64,000 nucleotides of DNA, from positions 1,178,001 to 1,242,000 of the forward strand of contig NZ_CP011112.1 of assembly GCF_001190945.1 (NCBI RefSeq), read 5' to 3'. Positions 44,320-52,827 of the stretch are shown in pieces. How positions within the stretch are numbered: the stretch's first letter is position 1; every line of letters starts with the position of its first letter. The notes under the pieces were generated by a model that was given only the letters and a program-made list of their open reading frames with translations, did no database searches and was not told the origin of the DNA. The DNA is from Luteipulveratus mongoliensis (GTDB lineage Bacteria > Actinomycetota > Actinomycetes > Actinomycetales > Dermatophilaceae). The position numbers were made by a program, and so were the translations under genes.

Positions 44320-45243
44320 ATGTCCACCACCATCTCCCACGACACGAGCAGCCGAGTCAGTCGAGAGGAGGTCAGCGCCGAGGTCGCGCTGATCGCTGAG
44401 CGCCTCCGCGCTGCCGACCACCTTCTCCTTCCCCTCGACCAGGAGCTGGAGCTCCTGGAGCAGCTGCAGGACTTCGAGTTCGGCCGTTTCCTGCTGCGCA
44501 ACAAGGGGCTCAACGGCTACTGGACGTCGTACGTCTTCGGCTACGCGGACGGCGACGCGGTGGAGTCCTCGCTGGAGAAGTGGCTACTGACGTCTTCCCT
44601 GCTGCCGGGGATCCGTGAGCGGTTCGGTCGGTTCAAGGTCGAGGTCGCGAAGTATGTCCGCGACGACGCCGTCTTCGCCTCCGTCCCATGCGGACTGATG
44701 GGGGACCTGCTGCAGCAGGACTACTCAGGGGTGGACGGCGTACGGCTGATCGGTGTCGACATCGACCCCGAGTCGGTCCGGCTGGCCGAGGCCGAGGCGA
44801 TCCGCCGTGGCCTCGTCGACCGGTGCCAGTTCCTGCTGCGTGATGCCTGGACGCTGGGTCTCGACGGTGATGTCGACCTGCTGGTGAGCAACGGCCTGAA
44901 CATGTACGAGCCCGAGCGCGAGCGGCTCGTCCAGCTGTACCGCGGATTCGGCCGGGCGCTGCGACCGGGTGGCCGCCTGCTGATCAGCTTCATCCCGGCT
45001 CCGCCGCCGCTGCCGTGGCTGGACGCGAGCGGCGCCGAGGTGTGGGCCAAGTTCGGGATGGGCGAGGCCGATCTGCGCCAGGACCTTGCGATCTTCGGCG
45101 ACATTCTGGGCGGCGCCAAATACATGAACTTCACCAGCGAGGACGAGCTGCGCGCGCAGCTGCAGGAGGCCGGGCTGCGGGTCGACGAGGTGTCCTACAG
45201 CGAGGCCGGCGTGCTTCCGATCGCCACCGCAACGCGCGCCTGA
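44320..45243 (+). CDS. SAM-dependent methyltransferase (class I)
   Basis: This 307-residue protein has a helical N-terminal domain (about 1-100). A Rossmann methyltransferase domain follows: VFASVPCGLMGDLL (an S-x-P-C-G variant of motif I), LIGVDIDPESVRLAEAEA (acidic end of strand 2), CQFLLRDAWTL, DLLVSNGLNMYEPE and GRALRPGGRLLISFIP. The V-P-C-G loop is the form found in natural-product methyltransferases of the methyltransf_12/25 type. The acceptor is unknown. The ATG follows AAGGAG. It lies between a P450 and an exporter and may decorate the polyketide. Confidence 0.83.
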   Translation: MSTTISHDTSSRVSREEVSAEVALIAERLRAADHLLLPLDQELELLEQLQDFEFGRFLLRNKGLNGYWTSYVFGYADGDAVESSLEKWLLTSSLLPGIRERFGRFKVEVAKYVRDDAVFASVPCGLMGDLLQQDYSGVDGVRLIGVDIDPESVRLAEAEAIRRGLVDRCQFLLRDAWTLGLDGDVDLLVSNGLNMYEPERERLVQLYRGFGRALRPGGRLLISFIPAPPPLPWLDASGAEVWAKFGMGEADLRQDLAIFGDILGGAKYMNFTSEDELRAQLQEAGLRVDEVSYSEAGVLPIATATRA

Positions 45244-45285
45244 CGTCTCCGTCCTCGCTCGAGGCGTGGCCTCGCACCGCTCTGC

Positions 45286-45315
45286 GATACAGTGTATTGA
45301 CAAATACGATGTATC
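45286..45315 (+). promoter_or_regulatory. Operator site C, 30-bp two-layer palindrome
   Basis: The outer arms GATACA and TGTATC and inner arms GTATT and AATAC are symmetric around one centre. A TTGACA hexamer lies at 45297-45302 within it. It is placed 16 bp before the exporter ATG. It is closely related to site A before the TetR gene (41968), so that regulator probably binds both. Confidence 0.75.
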
Positions 45316-45330
45316 AGATGGGAGTACGTC

Positions 45331-46956
45331 ATGACGACATCTACCTCTACCTCAGGAAGTCCCCCGGTCGACCGACCGTGGCGCGCGCTCGCAGCCATGA
45401 TGTTCGGCTTCTTCATGATCATGCTCGACACCACGATCGTGGTCGTCGCGATGCCGAAGCTGTCGGCAGATCTGCAGGGCGACATCAGCAGTACGACCTG
45501 GGTGACCAGTGCGTACCTGCTGGCCTTCGCCGTACCACTGCTGGTCGCTGGACGTCTCGGCGACCAGTACGGCCCGAAGCGGGTCTACATGGTCGGCATG
45601 GTGATCTTCACGATCTCCTCGCTGCTGTGCGGGGTCTCGGCCTCCATCGGTCAGCTGATCGCGTTCCGGGCGCTGCAGGGCATCGGCGCCGCGCTCATCT
45701 CGCCGCAGTCCATGGCCACCGTCGGCAAGCTCTTCCCCAAGGATCAGCGTGGGCGAGCGATGTCGTACTGGGGCATGGTCTCGGGCGTCGCGATGCTGCT
45801 GGGGCCGGTCACGGGCGGATTCCTCGTGGACACGCTCGGCTGGCGCTCGATTTTCTTCATCAACATCCCGTTCGGGATCATCGGCATCTACACCGCGCAC
45901 CGTTTCGTGCCCGTCATGGCCGGTGACCGCCACAAGCTGGACCTCGGCGGCGTTCTGCTGAGCGGTCTGGCCGTCTTCTGCCTCGTCTTCTCGCTGGAGA
46001 ACGGCGCTGGCTACGACTGGGGCACCATCACCGACGACCTCGGCGTCCTCGGCCTGCAAACCGGGCTGTCCGTCACGGTGTACGAGGTCCTGGGTCTGGG
46101 AGTGGTGTCCGCGATCCTCTTCGTGATCTGGGAGGCCCTGCGCAAGGAAGAGCCACTCGTACCTCTCGGCATCTTCCGGTCCCGGACCTTCTCGGTCGCC
46201 AATCTGGCCATCGTCATCGCCGGCTTCTCGCTGACGGCCGCGACGTTCCCAGGCACGCTGTACTTCCAGGCCGGCCGCGGTATGACGCCGACCGAGGCCG
46301 CGTTGATGACGCTGCCGTCGGCCTTGGTGTCCGTACCGCTCGCGCCACAGGTCGGCAAGATCGTCGACCGGTACGGGCCGAAGTGGCCGGCGTTCACAGG
46401 TCTGACGATCTTCAGCGTGGCCCTGCTCGTGCGCTACTTCCTGATGACGCCGGACATGCCTCTGGCGGCCCTGCTCGCCCAGGCGATCATGATGGGCGCC
46501 GGCAGCGTCCTGATGATGAGCCCGCTGGGTGTCGCGGCCATGCAGAGCGCGGGACCGCGGCACATGGGAGCGGCGTCCGGGTTGTTCAACACCGCGCGGC
46601 AGCTGGGGTCCACGCTGGGCTCCGCCGCGGTGGCGAGCCTCATGACGATCCAGCTGCGTGACCAGGTGATCGAGCATCGCGATGAGCTGCCGCCGGGGCA
46701 GTCACCCGGTCCGATCTCCTTCGACCAGCTCACGGGAGCCGGGGGCCAGGCGAACGAGTTCGTCCGCACGGTTGCCTGCGCCACGATGGCCAACCTCACG
46801 CTCTTTCCGGCGTGCACGTTGGCCGCAGGCAGCCTCCTCGTCTTCTTCTTGCTCAAGAACCCGACGCGGCGCGGCCCCGGCCCCGGTGGCCCGAAGCCGG
46901 CCGCCGTGAGCGTCGAGACCACGTCACCGCAACCAGCACCGGCTCGAGGCCGGTAG
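45331..46956 (+). CDS. DHA2-family (14-TM) MFS exporter
   Basis: This 541-residue EmrB/QacA-type antiporter has motif D1 in IIMLDTTIVVVAMPKLSADL and motif A in AGRLGDQYGPKRVYMVG. The antiporter motif is in GMVSGVAMLLGPVTGGFLVD, and 14 hydrophobic segments are present. The Pro/Arg-rich C-terminal tail is cytosolic. It is last in the TetR-P450-methyltransferase-exporter module and immediately before the polyketide cluster regulator, making it the candidate self-resistance or export pump for the product (inference). Confidence 0.9.
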   Translation: MTTSTSTSGSPPVDRPWRALAAMMFGFFMIMLDTTIVVVAMPKLSADLQGDISSTTWVTSAYLLAFAVPLLVAGRLGDQYGPKRVYMVGMVIFTISSLLCGVSASIGQLIAFRALQGIGAALISPQSMATVGKLFPKDQRGRAMSYWGMVSGVAMLLGPVTGGFLVDTLGWRSIFFINIPFGIIGIYTAHRFVPVMAGDRHKLDLGGVLLSGLAVFCLVFSLENGAGYDWGTITDDLGVLGLQTGLSVTVYEVLGLGVVSAILFVIWEALRKEEPLVPLGIFRSRTFSVANLAIVIAGFSLTAATFPGTLYFQAGRGMTPTEAALMTLPSALVSVPLAPQVGKIVDRYGPKWPAFTGLTIFSVALLVRYFLMTPDMPLAALLAQAIMMGAGSVLMMSPLGVAAMQSAGPRHMGAASGLFNTARQLGSTLGSAAVASLMTIQLRDQVIEHRDELPPGQSPGPISFDQLTGAGGQANEFVRTVACATMANLTLFPACTLAAGSLLVFFLLKNPTRRGPGPGGPKPAAVSVETTSPQPAPARGR

Positions 46957-47102
46957 CGCTCAGCCCGACCGTTCCTGCGCAGGCGCTCAACGTCGTACGC
47001 CGACCGCAACCCGACGAGGTACGACGACCAACAGCGCACAGCTCCGATCAGCGCGCGCTGTGACCCGACCACCCAGGCCCCACCACGCTGACGGAGGAAG
47101 GC

Positions 47103-47930
47103 ATGAACAGGCGAAACCCGCATCCTGGGCCCACTGGTGACGAGCGCGCTGGTCCCTCGATACCCAGCACCGAACCCGGCGAGCGCCTGCTCGTTATCGA
47201 GCCGGACGATCGCGAGGCCGAGCGCCTCGTCGTGGAGCTGCATCGGCAGGGCTTCCACGTCGAGGCGGTCTCGACCGGGCTGCAGGCTCTGGCGAGCACG
47301 CAGGCCTGGGACGCGGTCCTGATGTGTCAGGACCTGCCCGATCTGGACGGGCTCGCGGTGTGCCGTGAGCTGCGGCGATCCAGCGACGCCGTGATCGTGA
47401 TGGTGCTGCCCGAGCCGAGCGAGCTGAACTGCATCCTGAGTCTCAACGCGGGGGCAGACGACTGCGTCGCGAAGCCGTACGGGCTGCGTGAGCTGGTCGC
47501 TCGACTCGCGGCGATCCGGCGGCGGATGGAGCGGGAGCCGTCCTCGGACTCGACGGTGCGCCGGGGTGACATCGAGATCAGGGTGAGCCGCCGCGAGGTC
47601 GTTGTCGGCCAGCAGCGCGTCGATCTGACCCGCAAGGAGTTCGATCTGCTCGTGCTGCTGGCCGAGGCGAGTCCGACCGTGGTCAGTCGCGATCTCATTG
47701 CGGAGCGAGTCTGGGGCCGTACCTGGTCCCAGCGGACGATCGACACACACATGTCCAGCCTGCGTTCCAAGCTCGGCTGCCCGGGGGCCATCGTCACCGT
47801 CCGTGGCGTGGGATTCAGGCTGGACGCCTCGGCCGCGCATCCGTCCGAGCCAGCGAGCACGCGGGTCCTGGGGGCTCCCGCGGGCGCGGACCTCCGGCGG
47901 GTACCCGCCGCACCACGAGCCCACATCTGA
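47103..47930 (+). CDS. Atypical OmpR-family response regulator lacking the phospho-aspartate
   Basis: This 275-residue protein has a receiver-like domain (28-140), an OmpR/PhoB winged helix (about 150-240) and a polar tail. The segment that should hold the phospho-Asp reads WDAVLMCQDLPDLDG, putting Cys75 at that position. The conserved Thr region reads VIVMVLPEP, so Thr is also lost, while the Lys in VAKPYGL is kept. The winged helix (VDLTRKEFDLLVLLAEA, WGRTWSQRTIDTHMSSLRSKLG) is complete. Such regulators (JadR1, RedZ type) answer to metabolites instead of kinases. No kinase gene is adjacent. It is the probable pathway-specific activator of the polyketide genes. Confidence 0.88.
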   Translation: MNRRNPHPGPTGDERAGPSIPSTEPGERLLVIEPDDREAERLVVELHRQGFHVEAVSTGLQALASTQAWDAVLMCQDLPDLDGLAVCRELRRSSDAVIVMVLPEPSELNCILSLNAGADDCVAKPYGLRELVARLAAIRRRMEREPSSDSTVRRGDIEIRVSRREVVVGQQRVDLTRKEFDLLVLLAEASPTVVSRDLIAERVWGRTWSQRTIDTHMSSLRSKLGCPGAIVTVRGVGFRLDASAAHPSEPASTRVLGAPAGADLRRVPAAPRAHI

Positions 47931-48031
47931 GCTCTTGGGCGCGCTGCGCCCACTCCGCCGATCCGGCATACCTCGTCCTTGCCTGGACCTGGCTCGAATC
48001 TGATCTGAAGCTCGGCGGATTTAACAAAGAC

Positions 48032-48061
48032 CTGACATTCAAACTATTGCTTCTCTATGGC
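48032..48061 (+). promoter_or_regulatory. Possible promoter of the polyketide operon
   Basis: A locally AT-rich stretch (48018-48060) in otherwise GC-rich DNA holds CTGACA as a -35-like hexamer and TATGGC as a weak -10 at 18-bp spacing. It lies 60-90 bp before the first biosynthetic gene. The related blocks TTAACAAA and TTCAAACT lie about 18 bp apart and could be binding repeats for the winged-helix regulator. No decisive consensus. Confidence 0.35.
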
Positions 48062-48120
48062 TTGGCGGCCACATTTGTTGCAGGCGACGGGGGTCGCAAA
48101 GAAACGATCTTGGGGAGGTG

Positions 48121-49671
48121 ATGATGATGCGTAAAATCCTGATTGCTGATCGTGGCGTGATGGCCGCTCGTGTTATTCAGGCGTGCCGGGACGAGGGCAT
48201 TGAGAGCGTCGCGGTATATGCCGGATCAGACCTGTTTTCCGTGCATTCACAAAGCGCGAATGAGGCGTACGAGCTGTCCGGTGCGACGTCTGCCGAGGGT
48301 TACCTCGACGGCGACCAGATCCTCGCGGCCGCCACTCGAGCCGGTGCGGACGCGATTCATCCGGGCGGCGGCGCGTTCGGCCAGGACGCCGGTTTTGCCG
48401 GTGTTGTGACACGGGCCGGCCTGACCTGGATCGGACCCTCGCCGAAGGCGCTCGAGAGGTTGAACGACCTGGACCGGTTGCGTGCCCGAGCCGCGGAGTG
48501 CGGTGTCGGCATGGCCTCTCGCGACGGAGCGCGGGGCGAACGATCCACGGCTCGACGGATCGAGGTCCCGTGCCTGGTCGACCGTGCGCAGCGGGTCGTG
48601 ACGGTGTCCACCCGTGACGCCTCGCTGCGTACCCCTGCGCAAACGCTGATCGCCGAGGCACCCGCCCGAGGGCTCTCGGCCGCGCAGGAAGGTCTGCTCC
48701 GCCGCACTGCCGTGGCGGTCCTGCGCGATGCCGGATATGTGGGCGCGGCGACCTGCTCGTTCGAGGTCGACCAGGACTCCATCTCGCTCCTGGGCGTCAC
48801 CGCTGGTGTGCCGGTCGAGCATCAGGTCACCGAGGAAGTGACCGGCCTCGATCTCGTCCGTGAGCAGCTGCGACTGGCCAGGGGTGAGCTACTGGGTGAC
48901 GACGATCCGACGCCGGTCGGGCACGCCCTCCACCTGCGCATTGACGCCCGTGACGCGGTGTCCGGTTTCGGTGCCGAGGCCGGCGCCGTCACTCGTGTCG
49001 TGCCCTCGCTCGGGCCGGGCGTCCGGCTGGACCTCGGTGTCCAGGCCGGCTCGCAGGTCGAGCCCGGGACGGACCCGCTGCTCGCCGGGCTGGTCGTGCG
49101 CGGGAATGACCGGAAGCAGATGCTCGAGCGCGCTCGACGGGCCGTCGGTCAGCTGATCCTCGACGGTCTGCCGACCCTCATCGCCTTTCACCAGGCTGTG
49201 CTGGACGGGCCCTGGCTCCGCGATGCGTCGGCGCCTGTCGGCACGGCATGGCTCGAGGAGCACCTCGACTCATTGGGTCTGCGACCGCAGACAGAAGCGG
49301 TGTCCCAGGATGCCCTGCTGCCCGCGCGCGAGACGTTGGTCCTGGAGATCGGGGGGCGCCGGGTCGAGGTCACCGTGCCCTGTGGCCGGGGTCCCGGCGG
49401 CCGATCCCTGAGGCGGACGCGCGAGCGTCGAGGGCCGCGCATCACATCGAGCCAAGCCTTGGCCTCGCCCATGCACGGCACGGTCAGGCAGGTCGCGGTC
49501 AAGGAGGGGGACCGTGTCGTCGCCGGTGATCTGATCGCCGTCATCGAGGCCATGGAGATGGAGCAGCACATTGCTGCCCATCGCCACGGACTGATTCAGC
49601 AGGTGCATATCTCCGAGGGAGATCAGATAGGCCGCGACGCAGCAGTCTGCGTCATTGTCGGCGACGCCTGA
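48121..49671 (+). CDS. Degenerate acyl-CoA carboxylase alpha subunit (pseudo biotin carboxylase-BCCP)
   Basis: This intact frame of about 516 residues has the layout of biotin carboxylase plus biotinyl domain, but is shorter than the usual 590-660. The pre-ATP-grasp fold is recognisable (RKILIADRGVMAARVIQACRD, WIGPSPKALERLND), but the Lys/Gly-rich ATP loop is deleted. The metal and bicarbonate site reads LLGVTAGVPVEHQVTEE instead of the normal E-x-N-x-R-x-Q-V-E-H. The biotin attachment motif is AMEMEQ in place of AMKM (Glu codon 49555-49557). It can hardly carboxylate. A structural or regulatory partner role for the beta and epsilon subunits at 55763 and 57346 is possible. Four consecutive start-like codons (GTG ATG ATG ATG) follow a GGGAGG site. 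Confidence 0.85.
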   Translation: MMMRKILIADRGVMAARVIQACRDEGIESVAVYAGSDLFSVHSQSANEAYELSGATSAEGYLDGDQILAAATRAGADAIHPGGGAFGQDAGFAGVVTRAGLTWIGPSPKALERLNDLDRLRARAAECGVGMASRDGARGERSTARRIEVPCLVDRAQRVVTVSTRDASLRTPAQTLIAEAPARGLSAAQEGLLRRTAVAVLRDAGYVGAATCSFEVDQDSISLLGVTAGVPVEHQVTEEVTGLDLVREQLRLARGELLGDDDPTPVGHALHLRIDARDAVSGFGAEAGAVTRVVPSLGPGVRLDLGVQAGSQVEPGTDPLLAGLVVRGNDRKQMLERARRAVGQLILDGLPTLIAFHQAVLDGPWLRDASAPVGTAWLEEHLDSLGLRPQTEAVSQDALLPARETLVLEIGGRRVEVTVPCGRGPGGRSLRRTRERRGPRITSSQALASPMHGTVRQVAVKEGDRVVAGDLIAVIEAMEMEQHIAAHRHGLIQQVHISEGDQIGRDAAVCVIVGDA

Positions 49672-49702
49672 GAATTCCATCGATTGTGAGGGAGCGATCC
49701 AA

Positions 49703-50326
49703 ATGGGTGTGGATGTGACCGTCGTACGTCTCGCTGAGGGTGAGGCTGCGCAAAGCCATGTTGTTGAATTCTTGAAAAAGGAGTACGCGGCCGAGACGTG
49801 GGATCGAGGTGTGACCCGGATCGAGCTGTTCTCTTACAAGGACCTGGTTCTCCTCCTGGCTCAGGGCGAGCCCGACGCGAGCGCCGGCGCGCACCGGCTG
49901 ATGGAGCAGGCGCTGACTACGCAGGGTGTCCCGCACGAGACTTTCCGGCCGAAGCCGTTCTACTCGTGGCTCAGCGCGGACGGTGTCGGGCAGGGGCTGC
50001 TGTCGGCCATCGTGGTCAACCGGATGGAGCCGCGGTACGCCGATCGCGTCGCGGGCCTGTTCGCCGATCTCGACGCCACGGACTTTCCTGCCCGGATGGG
50101 CACGCGGCGACGTGAGCTGTTCGCCTTCGACGGGGTCTACCTGCACATCCAGGACTTCCCGGACTCGGACGGCCTGGCCGTCATCGACGAGGCCTGGCGC
50201 GATGCCGACCCGCGCTTCGTGAAGATCTGTGCGGACCTCACGCCCATCGTTCCGCCGTACGACGACACCTGTGTCGCGCACGAGGATCACATCGCGGTCC
50301 GGTCCTACGCGTGGGAGCAGTCATGA
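49703..50326 (+). CDS. Two-domain protein with TcmI-type polyketide cyclase domain
   Basis: This 207-residue protein has a C-terminal half (about 100-207) matching TcmI-type aromatic polyketide cyclases: VVNRMEPRYADRVAGLFADLDATDFPARMGTRRRELFAFDGVYLHIQDF. TcmI alone is about 110 residues. The N-terminal 95 residues (DVTVVRLAEGEAAQSHVVEFLKKEY onward) are an extra domain that I do not recognise for certain; it may be related to spore-pigment cluster accessory domains. A late ring-closing step on the nascent polyketide is expected. A GAGGGAG site precedes ATG 49703. It overlaps KS-alpha by ATGA. Confidence 0.82.
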   Translation: MGVDVTVVRLAEGEAAQSHVVEFLKKEYAAETWDRGVTRIELFSYKDLVLLLAQGEPDASAGAHRLMEQALTTQGVPHETFRPKPFYSWLSADGVGQGLLSAIVVNRMEPRYADRVAGLFADLDATDFPARMGTRRRELFAFDGVYLHIQDFPDSDGLAVIDEAWRDADPRFVKICADLTPIVPPYDDTCVAHEDHIAVRSYAWEQS

Positions 50327-51600
50327 GCGCGCGACGCCGAGTCGTCGTGACCGGACTGGAAGTCCTCGCGCCGGGCGGTCTCGGCCGAGACAGCTTCTGG
50401 GACATGATGACCGCCGGTCGAACGGCTACCCGCAAGATCTCCTTCTTCGACCCGGCACCATTCCGGTCCAAAGTCGCGGCCGAGGCCGACTTCGACGCCC
50501 GCGACTTCGGTCTCACCTCGCGTGAGATCGCCCGCATGGGACGTGCCGCGCAGATGGCTGTCGTCGCCTCCCGCTCCGCCGCGCAGCATGCCGGCCTGGA
50601 GCCCGAGGACATCGCACCGTCCCGGATGGGCGTCACGATCGGCACCGCCGTCGCGGCCACCATGGACTTCGAGGAGGACTACCGCGTCGTGAGCGACGAC
50701 GGTCGCCAGTCGGTCGTCGACCCGTCGTTGACGGGCAAGTACTTCTACAACCACTTCGTTCCGACGTCGTACGCCCGTGAGGTCGCCATGAAGGTCGGCG
50801 CACGCGGACCGTGCACGGTCGTCTCGACCGGATGCACCTCGGGGATCGACGCGATCGGTCACGCGGCGGGCCTGATCCAGGAGGGCAGCGCCGACGTCAT
50901 GATCGCGGGCGGCGCAGACGCGCCCATCTCGCCGATCACGATGGCCTGCTTCGACGCCATCCGGGCGACCACGCCGTACGACGAGGATCCGGCGACGGCG
51001 TCCCGACCGTTCGATGCGAGGCGCAGTGGGTTCGTCCTCGGTGAGGGTGCGGCGTTCTTCGTGCTGGAGGAACTGGAGCACGCACTGCGGCGGGACGCCA
51101 CGATCTACGGAGAGGTTGCCGGCTACGCCTCGCGGTGCAACGCGTATCACATGACCGGTCTGCGGCCGGACGGCAAAGAGATGTCGGACGCGATCACCAG
51201 CGCGCTCGATGAGGCGCGGCTGCCGGGCACGTCCATCGGCTACATCAACGCGCACGGCTCGGGCACCAAGCAGAACGACATCCACGAGACGGGTGCGTTC
51301 AAGGACAGCCTTGGGCACCACGCGTACGACGTGCCCGTGAGCTCGATCAAGTCGATGGTCGGCCACTCGCTCGGTGCCATCGGCGCGATCGAGATCGGTG
51401 CCTGCCTGCTCGCGATGCAGAACTCGGTGGTCCCGCCGACGGCCAACCTGCACGAGCGCGACCCGAAGTGCGACCTGGACTACGTCCCGAACGAAGCCCG
51501 CGAGCACAACGTCGATCACGCGCTCACCGTCGGAAGCGGCTTCGGCGGCTTCCAGAGCGCGATGGTCCTGAGCCGCACCCCGGAGGTCAGTCATGTCTGA
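50323..51600 (+). CDS. Type II PKS ketosynthase alpha (KS-alpha)
   Basis: This 425-residue condensing enzyme has catalytic Cys171 in VVSTGCTSGIDA. The two His motifs are YINAHGSGTKQND and IKSMVGHSLGAIGAIEIGA, with GEGAAFFVLEE and GSGFGGFQSAMVL. All family residues are intact. It builds the poly-beta-ketone chain together with KS-beta and ACP, which are next in the operon. The start overlaps the cyclase stop (ATGA) and the end overlaps KS-beta by eight bases, the usual tight coupling. Confidence 0.97.
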   Translation: MSARRRVVVTGLEVLAPGGLGRDSFWDMMTAGRTATRKISFFDPAPFRSKVAAEADFDARDFGLTSREIARMGRAAQMAVVASRSAAQHAGLEPEDIAPSRMGVTIGTAVAATMDFEEDYRVVSDDGRQSVVDPSLTGKYFYNHFVPTSYAREVAMKVGARGPCTVVSTGCTSGIDAIGHAAGLIQEGSADVMIAGGADAPISPITMACFDAIRATTPYDEDPATASRPFDARRSGFVLGEGAAFFVLEELEHALRRDATIYGEVAGYASRCNAYHMTGLRPDGKEMSDAITSALDEARLPGTSIGYINAHGSGTKQNDIHETGAFKDSLGHHAYDVPVSSIKSMVGHSLGAIGAIEIGACLLAMQNSVVPPTANLHERDPKCDLDYVPNEAREHNVDHALTVGSGFGGFQSAMVLSRTPEVSHV

Positions 51601-52795
51601 GCCGATCGTCATCACAGGAGTCGGAGCGGTCGCACCGCACGGTTGGGGTGAGGGGTTCTGGACCGCCTCGCTGGAAGGCCGCGGCGGCATCGGCCCGATC
51701 ACCCAGTTCGACGCGACGGACTACCCGTGTCGGCTCGCGGGCGAGATCGAGGACTTCGACGAGGCCAGGTTCGTGGGGCGACGGCTCGTCCCGCAGACCG
51801 ATCGTTCGACCCGGATCGCGCTGGCGGCAGGACAGCTCGCGCTGGAGGACGCGGCCGTCGACCTCACCGCGATGGACGAGTTCGACATGGGCGTTGTGAC
51901 CGCCAACTTCACGGGCGGTTTCGCGTTCGGCCAGAAGGAGCTGCAGGAGCTGTGGAGCAAGGGGAGTGAGTACGTCAGCGCGTACCAGTCGTTCGCCTGG
52001 TTCTATGCGGTCAACACCGGCCAGCTGTCGATCCGGCACGGCCTGAAGGGGCCGAGCGGTGTCGTCGTCACCGACGAGTCCGGGGCCCTGGACGCGCTCG
52101 CCCAGGCCAGGCGCAATGTACGCCGCGGAGCCAAGGCCGTCCTGGCCGGTGCCATCGACTCCTCACTGTGCTCATGGGGTGTCGCCGGCCTCTTCGCCAG
52201 CGGCCGGGTGACCCGCAGCGAGGACCCACGGGCGGCGTACCTCCCGTTCGACAGCCGCGCGACCGGCCAGGTCCCCGGTGAGGGCGGGGCGATGTTCGTG
52301 CTCGAGCCGGCCTCGGCCGCAGTCGAGCGAGGACACCGGCCGTACGCCGTCCTCGCAGGGCACGCGTCGACGTTCGACCCCGAGCCTGACAACCCGTCGG
52401 GGCTGATCTCGGCCGCGACGCTCGCCCTGCAGGACGCCGGGCTGCAGGCCGAGGACGTCGATGTCGTCTTCGCCGACGGCGCGGGTCAGACGTCGCTGGA
52501 CACGAGCGAGGCGGAGGCGATCACCAAGATCTTCGGCGCGCGCCAGGTGCCGGTGACCGTCCCCAAGACGATGACCGGTCGTCTCCACTCCGGCGGATCG
52601 GCGGTCGACGTCGCCTGGGCGTCCCTGGCCCTGCGGCACGGCGAGATCCCGCCGACCATCAACGTCACCACTCCGGACGACCACGTCCTGGACCTGGTGA
52701 CGGAGCGCTCCCGTACGACCTCGCTGCGCACCGCGATGGTGCTCGCGCGAGGCGCCGGCGGCTTCAACTCAGCGGTCGTCCTGACCGCTGCGTGA
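51593..52795 (+). CDS. Type II PKS ketosynthase beta / chain-length factor
   Basis: This 400-residue thiolase-fold partner of KS-alpha lacks the catalytic Cys. The equivalent segment is GVVVTDESGALDALAQA. The position that is normally Gln in chain-length factors (Gln161 of the actinorhodin system) is Glu162 here. The His motifs are also changed (FADGAGQTSLDTSEAEAI, PKTMTGRLHSGGSAVDVAWA), as expected for KS-beta. It sets polyketide chain length and helps generate the acetyl primer by malonyl decarboxylation. Confidence 0.96.
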   Translation: MSEPIVITGVGAVAPHGWGEGFWTASLEGRGGIGPITQFDATDYPCRLAGEIEDFDEARFVGRRLVPQTDRSTRIALAAGQLALEDAAVDLTAMDEFDMGVVTANFTGGFAFGQKELQELWSKGSEYVSAYQSFAWFYAVNTGQLSIRHGLKGPSGVVVTDESGALDALAQARRNVRRGAKAVLAGAIDSSLCSWGVAGLFASGRVTRSEDPRAAYLPFDSRATGQVPGEGGAMFVLEPASAAVERGHRPYAVLAGHASTFDPEPDNPSGLISAATLALQDAGLQAEDVDVVFADGAGQTSLDTSEAEAITKIFGARQVPVTVPKTMTGRLHSGGSAVDVAWASLALRHGEIPPTINVTTPDDHVLDLVTERSRTTSLRTAMVLARGAGGFNSAVVLTAA

Positions 52796-52827
52796 CCCTG
52801 ATTCACCCACCACCTGAAAGGCATGTC

